DNA from: Bursaphelenchus xylophilus
Lineage: Eukaryota; Nematoda; Chromadorea; Rhabditida; Aphelenchoididae
Direction: 5' to 3'
Assembly: GCA_904066235.2 (NCBI GenBank)
Contig: CAJFCV020000004.1
Location: forward strand, 7,998,001-8,062,000
DNA: 64,000 bases
Shown: in pieces, positions 25,901 to 36,132 of the stretch
How the letters are laid out: each line of letters begins with the position of its first letter
Position numbering within the stretch: the first letter of the stretch is position 1
The notes under the pieces: model-generated
Databases searched by the model: none
The model's input: the letters and a program-made list of their open reading frames with translations, nothing else
Told to the model about the DNA's origin: nothing
Position numbers and translations under genes: made by a program

Positions 25901-26519
25901 CGTCATTTGTTAATTAGCATTCTTAGAGGTAACTTGTTTTTATGGAAATTTTGGATCACTTTGGCAAGACCTATTTTTAGTAAAATTTCAATTTTTGTTA
26001 TCAAGTTGATTACCATCTCAAATAATGTTACGTTCAATCAGCCGGCAGCGTACCAAAAAACGGGCATAAAATTGCACCTGTCCTTTGTTTTGTCCAATTA
26101 TTTACTCCTTTTTTTAACTTCCGCACTTTTATTTATCTTACAGATGAATGATTTTGCTTTGGGCTGTGCTCAAAGAAGTGTTACTTACTTCTCCTTCACT
26201 TGGCCATGGCATATTTAAATTTCTTGCAGATTTTATTTTTTCAATTTGTGATTTTCAAATTGAAAAAATAAATTTCTACACTGTAATTTTTATCCAAAGA
26301 TCACTTCCAACTATTCATAAAAAAAATCATAAATCCCTACTTATTTTACTAACTTCTTATCCGTTACAGCTTAATCCCGGCTTCCGGATTGTAATATTTT
26401 AAGCCGCCACATTCTTGGCACAGTTCTGGTTTCTTTTTTGATCTTTAAATTAAGCTGTTATCCAGTAATATTCCTTATCTTTTCGATCCTAATGTCCTTT
26501 TTATCATCTTTCTTTGCAG
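19982..26519. other. Gene-poor, AT-rich region
   Basis: About 6.5 kb with no convincing protein or RNA gene. Two items merit mention: a splice-flanked block at 21069-21148 that may be an orphan or untranslated exon, and a locally GC-richer patch at about 25130-25640 that has overlapping open frames on both strands. The region most likely contains the 5' regulatory region, and perhaps early exons, of the flippase gene. Otherwise nothing is recognised. Confidence 0.5.
21069..21148 (+). other. Possible orphan exon (splice-site flanked)
   Basis: The block is preceded by TTCCATTTCCAG and followed by GTAAGTTACG, both excellent nematode splice signals, 80 nt apart. Two reading frames are open through it, but neither frame phases directly onto the 26520 exon of the flippase gene. 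It may be an untranslated exon, an exon of an unrecognised gene, or chance. Confidence 0.25.
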
Positions 26520-29500
26520 GGGACTCAAAGGACGAATCAGAGCCGCCGAAAAGGCAAAGGCCTTCTTCCTTGCACTTGCCATTCGCCAGGAATTTTAGGT
26601 AAGTTAAATTAGTCTCGCCGATTCAGGCTGGGTTCGTTTCGCTCTTCAAGAACGGCCATGACGTCCATGTCAGGTTACGTTTTATTTTGAGGTTCAGTCC
26701 ATTCCCTGTACCTGTTTTTGCCATTCTTTTGTTCTAGAACGTCCTGGAGCTGGGAAGTTCGGCATGAAATTTTCCCACAGAGCGTTTTCCTAGAAGATTC
26801 TGAAGAAAAGTGGGTTGGGAAACCAAGCCGAGTTGTGATATGACATAAAAATATATTCTATGACCGGAAATATAATATAGGCTATGCTTTTTAAATGGTT
26901 TAGTGAAAATAAAACTAATGCTGCAATAAGAATTGTTAAAAGTATTACATTTGATGACTTATATTACTCAGCAAACATTGTAGATCCCCCAGTCTGTTGA
27001 TCAAGCCCCAGGTCGGGTGTGAATCAAGTCCGGAGACCGTGTCGAAGCGGCTTTTCAGCCGTCCTCTTGGTTGGAATGTCAAGATGCTGGAACGGGTGGC
27101 GCGGCTTTGGCGCCGGGATGTTACACAGCCCAGCCCGTCCGCTCATCCACAAACGCCACAGATAGTGGCGACCGACACCGCTGGCAAGCAGACCAAGCTG
27201 AATGGCAACGATGCCCAGCAGAAGAGGCACAAACGTCAGCGGACGGCCAGCGACAACTCCCATCTGGCCATGGAACGGGTATTGCGCGCCAACGATCGGG
27301 AGTTTAACAATCGCTTCAAGTATGCGGTAAGCCAATATTTTAGGAAATATAGAGGCATCTTATGTCAATTTTTTGAGCACAGTTTAATATTTGATGACAA
27401 ATATTTTCAGGACAACTACATCAAGACGTCCAAGTACAATTTAATTACATTTTTGCCCAAAAATTTGTTCGAACAATTCCAACGTCTTGCTAATTTTTAT
27501 TTTCTTGTCCTAATGGTGTTACAAGTAGGTTCATCTCCTCGTTTAACCATGTGTTCAGCTTATTCCCTGGATCTCAAGTATTGTGTGGTATTCCACGGCC
27601 ATTCCACTTGCCATTGTACTCGGGTTTTCTGCTGCCAAAGATGCCTACGATGATATTGTGAGTCCTAAACATACCAGAAATTATTTTCTTTTTACTCATG
27701 TGTATTACATTGCATTTTATTCATATCTGTCATATTATCCATAAGGTGTTTTAGCAACGTCATCGAAGCGATAGTCAGGTAAATAATCGAATATCGTATG
27801 TTGTCCGGAACGGTCGTCTCGTCGAAGAACGATGGCTGAACGTGAAAGTTGGCGATATTGTTCGCATGCAGAATGAGCATTTTATTGCGGCCGATCTTCT
27901 CCTCCTCTCCTCCTCCGAACCTCACGGACTTTGTTATATCGAAACTGCCGAATTGGATGGAGAAACGAATCTAAAGACACGGACTGCCCTCAGGCAGACC
28001 AGAGATATGGGCGATATTGTTGGTGATATCTCCGCTTTTGATGGTACGCGCCTTTTACATTGTAAATAGCGCATTGTGCTTTTAGGTGAGATCATTTGTG
28101 AGCCTCCAAACAACAAACTTGATCGATACGAAGGACGGTTGACTTACAAGGGACAACAGTATCCACTGAGCAATAATAACTTGCTACTTCGAGGATGCCG
28201 GCTGAGAAATACTCGATGGTGTTATGGGCTGGTGATCTTTGCCGGAAGAGATACAAAGTTGATGATGAACAGTGGAAAGACCAAGTTCAAGAGGACCAGT
28301 TTGGATCGGTTCTTGAATATCTTGATTATGGGGGTAAGTATTCCTTTACATTCTATTTTTTCTCTACAAGAAAGGTGGCAATACGAATAATCTTTGTAAA
28401 ATCATTACTAAATATATGTACGATATTTTGACCTTTCAGATTGTCCTCTTCCTCATCGCCATGTGCTTGATCTGCACTGTCCTGTGTGGTGTTTGGGAAT
28501 GGGTAACCGGCCGTCATTTCACCGCCTACCTCGAATGGGAGACCTTTGTCCGCGACCAAGGAGAGCGAGGCTCCCGTCAGATAGCTACCATATCCTTTCT
28601 AATGTTCTTTTCTTACATAATTCTGCTCAACACAGTCGTGCCCATATCACTTTATGTTTCGGTGGAAATTATTCGGTTTGTTCATTCGGCGTGGATCAAT
28701 TCCGACCTCAAAATGTATTACGAGAAGACGGACACGCCGGCCAGGGCTCGAACAACAACGCTGAATGAGGAGCTGGGACAAGTGCAATACGTGTTCAGTG
28801 ACAAAACGGGAACCCTGACTCAGAATATTATGTTGTTTAATAAGTGTTCGATCAATGGGAGGAGTTACGGAGATCTTTTGGACAAAAGGAACGAAGTTGT
28901 GGAGATTACAGAGGACACACCGACGTTGGACTTCTCGTGGAATCGATGGCATGAGCCAAACTTTAAGTTTTATGACAGCACCTTGCTTGATGACACAAGG
29001 AATCAAGTTCCTGAGGTAAAATAATCTGATAGACTTCATATTTGCTTATAAGTTTCACTTTAAACTCCGTTTTTTACCATCGTTTCTGTAGGTGGAAGAG
29101 TTCTGGCGTCTCTTGGCCATTTGCCATACTGTAATGCCCGAAAGAAAGGCTGGCTCAACTCTAGAATATCAAGCGCAATCTCCAGATGAAGCTGCGTTAA
29201 CATCGGCGGCAAGGAACTTTGGGTTCGTCTTCAAATCTAGAACTCCGGATAGTATCACTATTGAGGTGAATGGAAAGGAAGAGGCAAGTCGAAGAGGCAA
29301 AGATTATAGTCGTTGGATTGACAAATTTAATCATCGATTTTAGAGATACGAAGTCCTCCAGATCCTCGATTTTGACAACGTTCGCAAACGAATGTCCGTA
29401 ATCATCAGAAATACCAATGGCGATCTTAAATTGTATTGTAAAGGTGCTGATACCATGATTCTCGATCGCCTTCGACCTGACACAAGTGATCTCCTCAAAT

Positions 29501-32500
29501 CAGCCACCATGCAACATCTCGATAAATTCGCATCCGACGGCCTGCGGACTTTATGCTGCGCTTACAAAGACATCGACGCAGAATATTGCATTCAGTGGAT
29601 GGACAGAGAGAAACAAGCTCAGCTGGATGTGTCCAATAAAACCCAAAAGATTTTTGAGTTGTACGAGGAAATGGAGAAGGATATGACCTTGTTGGGGGCT
29701 ACTGCAATTGAAGACAAACTTCAAGATGGGGTTCCGGACACGATCGCAAATTTGGCCAAGGCTAACATCAAAGTGTGGGTGTTGACGGGAGATAAGACTG
29801 AGACGGCCATCAATATCGGGTATTCATGCAAATTGTTGACCGAGGATATGACCGAAGTCTTTGTGATCGACGGGAAGGATGAGAAACAAGTGGAAGTTCA
29901 GTTGAAAGACATAAAAAGAAGAATGGACAAGTACACCCATCCGGTAGGCAACATAGCCCACAGAACTAAATGTTTGATATTGTAAAGTCTTGTTAACAGT
30001 TAGAAGCGGTCGTTCTAAAACTTCTGTCCTCTCCACAGGCCTTGTCCATCACAAATCTAAGCTTCTTGAGATCTCCGAACCATGTTATAGTAGCTTTCTT
30101 CTCTTACTATTCCCATTTGTGTGTTTTGCCGAGTGCATTTCCCGTTTAGCCGGTGGTTGAACCCACTCTTCGATTGCGCTGGAGATTCTGGCGTCCTCAA
30201 ACTCGTCGCTCTCGTTCACGTCCCAAGATCATCGCCCAACCACTGGGAGAAGATTGGATGCCAGAGAATGTCAAAAGTTACATTCAAGAGCAAATTCGGA
30301 TCGTAAAAGAGGCCGAGGAAAGAGAGGCTGAGGAGAAACGAGAGAAGCAAAGTCGGTTCTACGTCCGATTCAGTCCATCGCCAAATTTCGAGATCAAAAA
30401 ATTAGAGACGATAGCGACGATTCCCATGGATAACGTGTCCGAAAGTTCGGAAACTACCGAAGAAGCGGATGTACGAACATTTTCTCAAATATTTCCTTGG
30501 TTTCCTTAGTTTGCTTGAGCTTTCAGCTAGACAAAGACTTACATTAGTTCTTTACTTTCACTTCAAAGCACTACTTACATTTTAAAGCAACATTTGATTC
30601 CTATCTTGCACTCTGTTCTAAGTTTCCGCTTATGCTGTGGTATGATTTTGACGCACAAACTCCTTGCCAAATTACTTGTCATCAGCATGTCTAATAATTG
30701 TGATAGTTTGCTAAAAATATCTGAGTTAAATAGGACGTAGCTTAGCTCCGCGGAAATACTTTTATTTCTGGGATATCTGAAGATTACAATTTCAGCAAAT
30801 TGTTGGAGGATCCAGCTTCTACGACGGCCCAAAGACACCGATCAGTCCGAATAGTGGGAAAGCCACTCCATGTAAGGCCCTTTCCAAACGAGTTTTTTCC
30901 AACGTCTTACCATTTGAGATATCTTCTTTCCTTTTAGCCTTATCTCCAAACGCACAACAGCACAATAATGTCGCGTTTGTCAACGATGACAGCATTCCCC
31001 ACCATCCAATTACTCCACACGCCCCGTCCCATGAATTTATGCATACGGAAGACGAGAATCTCAGTGGGGGATTTGGATTGGTCATCAATGGAGACTCCTT
31101 GGCATATGCGTTGAAAAGAAAATACGAAAGGTTGTTCCTGGAAGTCGGATGTCTCTGTCAGGTAAATATAAAAATAGGTTGCAGAGAAACAGAGAAAGTC
31201 TCAAGTGCGGCACTCAACTCTTAATGAGTCTTAGCCCATATTTAAACTGCGTTTTTCTTACACTCTGAACAAACTCTTTTTTTGTGTTGTCATAGCCGCT
31301 ATAAATTAACTTTCAGGCAGTAATCTGTTGCCGAGTAACCCCTCTACAAAAGGCTCAAGTTGTTGATCTAGTCAAACGTCATAAAAAAGCTGTAACTCTT
31401 TCCATCGGTGATGGTGCCAACGATGTCTCGATGATAAAGACTGCTCATATCGGTGTCGGAATCTCAGGTAAATACAGTTCTTCTTCCTAAATCAACATTT
31501 AAATTCCAGGCCAAGAAGGTATGCAAGCTGTCCTCTCCTCTGACTACTCGATTGGCCAATTCCGATATTTGGAGAGACTCTTGCTTGTTCATGGAAGATG
31601 GTCGTATTTCCGGATGTGTAAATTCCTTCGCTATTTTTTCTACAAGAACTTTTCTTTCACTCTCACCCACTTTTGGTATTCGTTTTTCTGTGGGTATTCG
31701 GCGCAGACAGTTTATGATCCCATTCTGATTGCATCGTATAACATGTTCTTCACGGCGTTGCCTGTCCTGGCCATGGGGGTTTTCGATCAAGATGTGTCAG
31801 AGGATTACTCAATACAGTATCCGAAACTGTACATTCCCGGGCAGTACAACTTGTTCTTCAATATGCGAATCTTTACTTATTCGGTGATCCATGGAATGCT
31901 CAGGTATTTTCAAATTTGTTATCAAATATCAACTTTCAACTTTATTGCGCTAGACAATGTTATATTTGTTTCAGTTCCCTAGTCCTCTTTTTTGTCCCAT
32001 ATGGAGCCTTTTACTATGCGGTTGACTCTTCTGGAAAAGACTTGGGCAACTTCAATATCCTTGCATTCACCATTTTCACAGCGTTGGTGATCGTCGTAAC
32101 TGGTCAAATAATTTTGGATACCTCGTATTGGACGGGATGGAATCATTTCTTTATTTGGGGATCTTTAGGATTCTACTTTTTGGTCGTCGTTTTGTACTAT
32201 CAAGGTAGACTCTAATTGACCTTTATAATTCTTTCCAGTGATTCCTTACTCCTTCATTTCCTACGGTCCTACTGGTAACTTCTACGGGGTAGTATGGCAA
32301 GCAGTGGTCACGCCTCATTTCTGGTTCTCCCTGCTTCTCATTTGTGTCCTTCTTCTGCTCCCCGTATTCCTCAATCGGTTCTTCTGGCTGGACACCAAGC
32401 CTTCGTATGCGGACCGCCTCAGGGCCCGATCGAAACTGCCGTTGCACGAAAGACCGGAGGATGTTCAGCCTACCTCGCAGATCAAACGAACGGCCGCCAC

Positions 32501-35143
32501 CACTCGAAGAAGTCGCAGGGGTTCGCTGCGGAGTGGCTACGCCTTCTCGCACACTCAAGGCTTCGGAGAGCTCATTGCCAAGGGCACTCTCTTCAAGAAC
32601 ATTGAGAATCTGCGAGCACCCAGGTAATTTCTCGCCTTTTCACTCCGATTGTTTACTTTTTATTGGGCGGATGATCAAGTAAACATTCGTTTTTTCAGTG
32701 GTAAAGGACAGTCGTTTTTACCAACTAGTACAATTGATTTCCACCATTTTTTATTTATTTTCAGCTACCGCAGTAATATCTCGGCAAGTCCCACTCAAAA
32801 GCCCAAGTTCAGTATGGCGACGATTGCCGAGAAGCCCATTGGTTTGGCCACGGGTCTTCTTAATGTTCCCCTGTTAGCCAGAAAGAACTCAAAAAGCGAG
32901 GCACCCAAGACTCCATCGCCTCCGGAGACCAAGGCCAGCAGTAGTTCAACCCAGAGTCTCATCATCACCCGGGATCCAGATCAAGAGACCAAATCGAGCA
33001 GCGGATATCAACATAATATCTTGGTTGGGGTTGATAGCGACCCACTGCCAAACAACTGGTAAGTCAAGTTTATTACAAGCAAAAACATGGAGGTATCTAT
33101 GATAACAAGGTATATCACAGCTTAAAATAAGCGTCCCTGAGAAAGACAAGCGTGGTTATTAACAAGAAAGTTCCCTGAGTTAAGACATAAAAATTTACAA
33201 TCTAGCAAGTTACAGGTAAAATACGAGATGTTTAATGTTTATGGATATCATCAAGAGTCTTGATATCATCCAACAAAGTACCTTTGCTCTTACGTTTTTC
33301 CACAAAATCTTTGAACATTCTGATCTGATCCTTGCTGAACATCTCCATCACCTTTTCATCAAACATTTCATGCGTATTCAAATATCTGCTAGGCAATCTT
33401 GCGTATCGATCAATAGTCTCTTCCAAGGCTGCAATCTGAGCGCTCGTTAGATTCTGAAGCTCTGGATCCGACGGCGCTTCGATGGCTTGTTTCAACCTCA
33501 ACCGTATCTGCTCCATAATCTCCGAGGAAGGCGGAATTGGCTGACAACAGTGGGTGGTGATTGTGACGAAAGCGATCAGCGGAACGATGACTCGGAACAT
33601 TAACATATTTCGTTGGAATAACAGTGTTAGACTATAGAAATGCGATCGAATTGAGGTCAGAGAAAGGTGTTATCAACCACAAAACAGACGAGTAACCGGC
33701 CGTGGCGTGCAGCTTGACTGAGTAACACTATTTACGAAATCCAAACTATTTGAAGCGGGGATTTGCATAAAAAATTAGTTACGAATTCATTTTGAAAACA
33801 TGCTTCGAGAGGGTATAAAAGCCCTCAGGAAGCCAGCATCACTCAGCGGTCCGATAGAAAACTTAACTTCGATTGAACTTCAAGTGTGTTCAAGTGTAAA
33901 AATGAGCTCGAGATTAGTGCTGTTATCCCTCTTGGCGATATCAGTTTATTGTCAGACGGATGACGGGATCATTACCCTAAGTCCTATTGAGAATCCTTCA
34001 ACTGAGACTGCCGCTACTACTACTACAACCTTAGCGCCAACTGGCCTTCCAACTACAACCACTCTAGCCCCTGTGCCAACTACAACAACAACGTTGTCGC
34101 CTTTTACTGATAACAGTGTCACAGATTCCACGGATGGATTTATTGATTGGACCATCATCCCTTGTCCTTCTGGTGATTGGTTGGACTGTCTGCTGAATGG
34201 AGGAGGCAGTGGAGGGGGTCACAAGCATCATCATCATCATCACCATCATGGTGGATCCGACGGAGGGCAAGATGGAGGATTTGGAGGCCGCGGAGGCGGC
34301 TTTGGAGGCCATGGTGGCCAAGATGGCGGCTTTAACGGAGGCTTCGGTGAAGGAGGATTTGGCGGACGCGGTGGAAATGGATTCGGTAACGAGTTTGGCG
34401 ACAGCGAAAGTGAAGAAAATGGCCAAGGATTCGGAGGGCGCGGCGGTCGTGGAGGATTCGGCCAGGACGACAGCGGATTTGGAAGCTTTGGTCATCACGG
34501 TTCACCACGCCGTGGGTCGGATGACAACACCGGCTCTACATTTTGGTCCTTTTTATGGTGAAATCGAAAAGCGCATGAGATAATCTGATAATCACGATCT
34601 TCCATTTTATACAGGTGTTTGCTGTAACGAGTATATCGAAATAAAATTTGTAATTATTATGTGAATCGAATTAAAATGAGGAAACGCGGTAGATAAATAG
34701 GAAAGCAAAACAATTTGCAATTCATTGCAATGACCAAAAAATCTAATTACATTAATTTTAGGGTACCCAGCACTCCTCAAAACGACTCGTTGTCCTCTCA
34801 AAACTCTGTCTCATCACGTCCTCACTCTACATCAAGCAGTTCCAGTAGTTTTACTGGGCCTTTGGAGCCAGCCGTTCCTGGCCAACCCAAGCCAGTCTTT
34901 GGCATTTTCACGGCCAGACCAGCCACCATCGAGATTGAATCGGACTCAGAGATGGAGTTAAAGGCGAGAAAAGCCACAAAAACCTATGAGTTTGCTCGTG
35001 GGCGAACTCAGGATTCCAACAAAACCAACAGCACTTCAAATGGCCGAACAATGGCGGGTACGCAGTATTCAAGGCATGGCCAACCGACCAGTCGCGAACC
35101 CGCAGCCACAACGAATCGAAAATACGGTGATTCATTGGTTTAG
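26520..35143 (+). CDS. tat-2: P4-type ATPase (phospholipid flippase), ATP8B / TAT-2 class
   Basis: Multi-exon catalytic subunit that moves phospholipids to the cytosolic leaflet. It starts with N-terminal exons 26520-26598 and 26984-27326; the first ATG in frame is at 27084, and the true start is unsettled. Seen motifs in order: NYIKTSKYN and [11 protein letters not shown] before TM1, DGETNLKTR in the A domain (about 27957), the flippase signature PISL in TM4 (about 28637), the phosphorylation site DKTGTLTQN (about 28800), PDEAAL (about 29185), CKGAD (about 29444), [13 protein letters not shown] (about 29787), and the hinge [10 protein letters not shown] (about 31408). TM5-TM10 follow (31.5-32.4 kb). 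The C-terminal [15 protein letters not shown] pattern is ATP8B-type. Between the N and P domains lies a long charged and Ser-rich insertion (30.15-31.05 kb). The last exon (34762-35143) is reached over a 1.7-kb intron (33059-34761) that contains two other genes. A CDC50-type partner subunit would be expected elsewhere. TAT-2 rather than TAT-4 is a guess. Confidence 0.9.
33232..33606 (-). CDS. Small secreted helical protein nested in flippase intron
   Basis: Single-exon gene of 124 residues on the strand opposite its host. The N-terminus is a signal peptide ([16 protein letters not shown]); ATGs at residues 1 and 3 are both possible starts. The mature part is highly charged and predicted helical ([50 protein letters not shown]), without Cys beyond the pair at the signal-peptide end. 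It resembles nematode small helical secreted proteins in general style, but I cannot assign a family. It lies entirely in the last large intron of the flippase gene and head-to-head with another nested secreted-protein gene whose ATG is 295 bp away, so the two may share a promoter. Confidence 0.7.
   Translation of the reverse strand: MLMFRVIVPLIAFVTITTHCCQPIPPSSEIMEQIRLRLKQAIEAPSDPELQNLTSAQIAALEETIDRYARLPSRYLNTHEMFDEKVMEMFSKDQIRMFKDFVEKRKSKGTLLDDIKTLDDIHKH
33814..33819 (+). promoter_or_regulatory. TATA box of the nested Gly-rich gene
   Basis: TATAAA within GGGTATAAAAGCC, 88 bp before the ATG at 33902. Transcription starting about 30 bp downstream would exclude the in-frame ATG at 33800, which is why the 33902 start is chosen. 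Confidence 0.65.
33902..34561 (+). CDS. Secreted Thr-rich / Gly-rich protein with His tract, nested in flippase intron
   Basis: Single-exon gene of 219 residues. A signal peptide ([18 protein letters not shown]) is followed by a Thr/Pro-rich segment with [11 protein letters not shown] repeats (about residues 38-65) likely to be O-glycosylated. A short Cys-containing stretch ([15 protein letters not shown]) comes next, then a GGGHK segment with eight consecutive His (about 34224-34250). The remainder is dominated by [17 protein letters not shown] and related Gly-rich repeats with scattered acidic residues. Gly-rich secreted proteins in nematodes are often cuticle or extracellular-matrix components or antimicrobial peptides; the His run could bind Zn, Cu or Ni. 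Those roles are inference. It lies on the same strand as its host gene, has its own TATA box, and an AATAAA follows at about 34640. Confidence 0.75.
   Translation: MSSRLVLLSLLAISVYCQTDDGIITLSPIENPSTETAATTTTTLAPTGLPTTTTLAPVPTTTTTLSPFTDNSVTDSTDGFIDWTIIPCPSGDWLDCLLNGGGSGGGHKHHHHHHHHGGSDGGQDGGFGGRGGGFGGHGGQDGGFNGGFGEGGFGGRGGNGFGNEFGDSESEENGQGFGGRGGRGGFGQDDSGFGSFGHHGSPRRGSDDNTGSTFWSFLW
34639..34646 (+). terminator. Likely polyadenylation signal of the nested Gly-rich gene
   Basis: AATAAA within CGAAATAAAATTT, about 80 bp after the stop codon at 34559-34561 and before the host acceptor at 34761. Confidence 0.5.
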
Positions 35144-36132
35144 AGCTTTAACCGATTTTATCTTGCCTTATTTTTGTATTTCTATCTACCTATCGTATAT
35201 TTTCTTATTAGATACCGTATCTTCTCCTTAAATATCATCTCGTCTATCATATTTTTTTGACATATACACTTGTGAATTGTGCCTTATCCCCACGTCCTCA
35301 GATGTCTAATCCGGCTTTTCGTTGCTCCATAAAATTTAAAATACGGGCCATACAGTTAATATTGTATTACTGCTCTATTTGTGCAATACTTTCAATTCTC
35401 CCATCGTGCCAAAGAGTCTTTATATCACTTGTAGTTTCTTGTTGTTTGTAATAAATTTTTTGCGAACTTATTTCGAGAAGAGTATCCGTCGTCTTGTGGG
35501 AGCAAACGTTGTTTATACCAACATGCTCGAAAGCACATGGTTTTTATCAATTTGTAGGGCAAATGGCCAGCAATCGCTACGCAAAGTGTAGTCGGAAGAT
35601 ACGAATAACACAGTTACATCAATCTTTTCTGAAGAAAAGACTTATCATAAATGCAAAAAAGAAATTTCCTTTAAATTTTGCATCCTCTTCCTACCTTGGT
35701 CACAAATAAATTGCTGAAAAGTTAATTAGTGCTTTTTAGAGCTGGTGAGATTTTATCGATCTTTACAGGTAAAGGCCATGTAAACAGAAAAATAAAATTT
35801 TTTATTCTTCTTCAACGTAAAACCGTGTTAAATGCTCACTGTAGTTTTAGAAACAAACCTTTGTTCCAAGAAATCAAATCAACAAGTTGAAGCAAAAATA
35901 ACCCCTTATCTTCTGTTTTGTTAGATGTTACTTCATCATTTTTTCATTTCATTAGTTCCCTTCTTGAACTTTGTTTTATATTTGATTTTTTTTCTTCCTT
36001 GTTTTTCCAAATCATCCCTACTTTCCTCGAACGTTATTGTGCGAAAACAACTACCGCCGTAGTGAAGTGCTTGTAAAATAATGTTAATGCATTTAAAACC
36101 AGGTTGCTCTAGACATCAACAGTAGAAGCAGC
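35144..36132. other. 3' region of flippase and promoter region of first P450 gene
   Basis: Contains AATAAA-type sites at about 35450 and 35705 that could end the flippase mRNA. The conserved P450-cluster promoter motif is at 36051-36065 and the TATA-like ATTTAAAA at 36091. No other gene seen. Confidence 0.5.
36051..36098 (+). promoter_or_regulatory. P450 gene A promoter: conserved CTAC..CGCCGTAGTGA motif and TATA-like box
   Basis: CTACCGCCGTAGTGA at 36051-36065, then ATTTAAAA at 36091-36098 and the conserved leader CCAGGTTGCTCT just before the ATG. The same set recurs before genes B and C, with the motif 82, 92 and 90 bp from the respective ATGs. Confidence 0.6.

Noticed and set aside
33800..33901. 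Upstream ATG extending the Gly-rich nested protein by 34 residues
   Set aside because: The TATA box at 33814 lies inside this extension, so it is probably not transcribed; the ATG at 33902 begins a proper signal peptide.
34064..34498. 144-residue minus-strand open frame opposite the Gly-rich gene
   Set aside because: It is the mirror of Gly-rich codons, which read as Ala/Ser/Thr-rich on the other strand. The + gene has a signal peptide, TATA box and polyadenylation signal.
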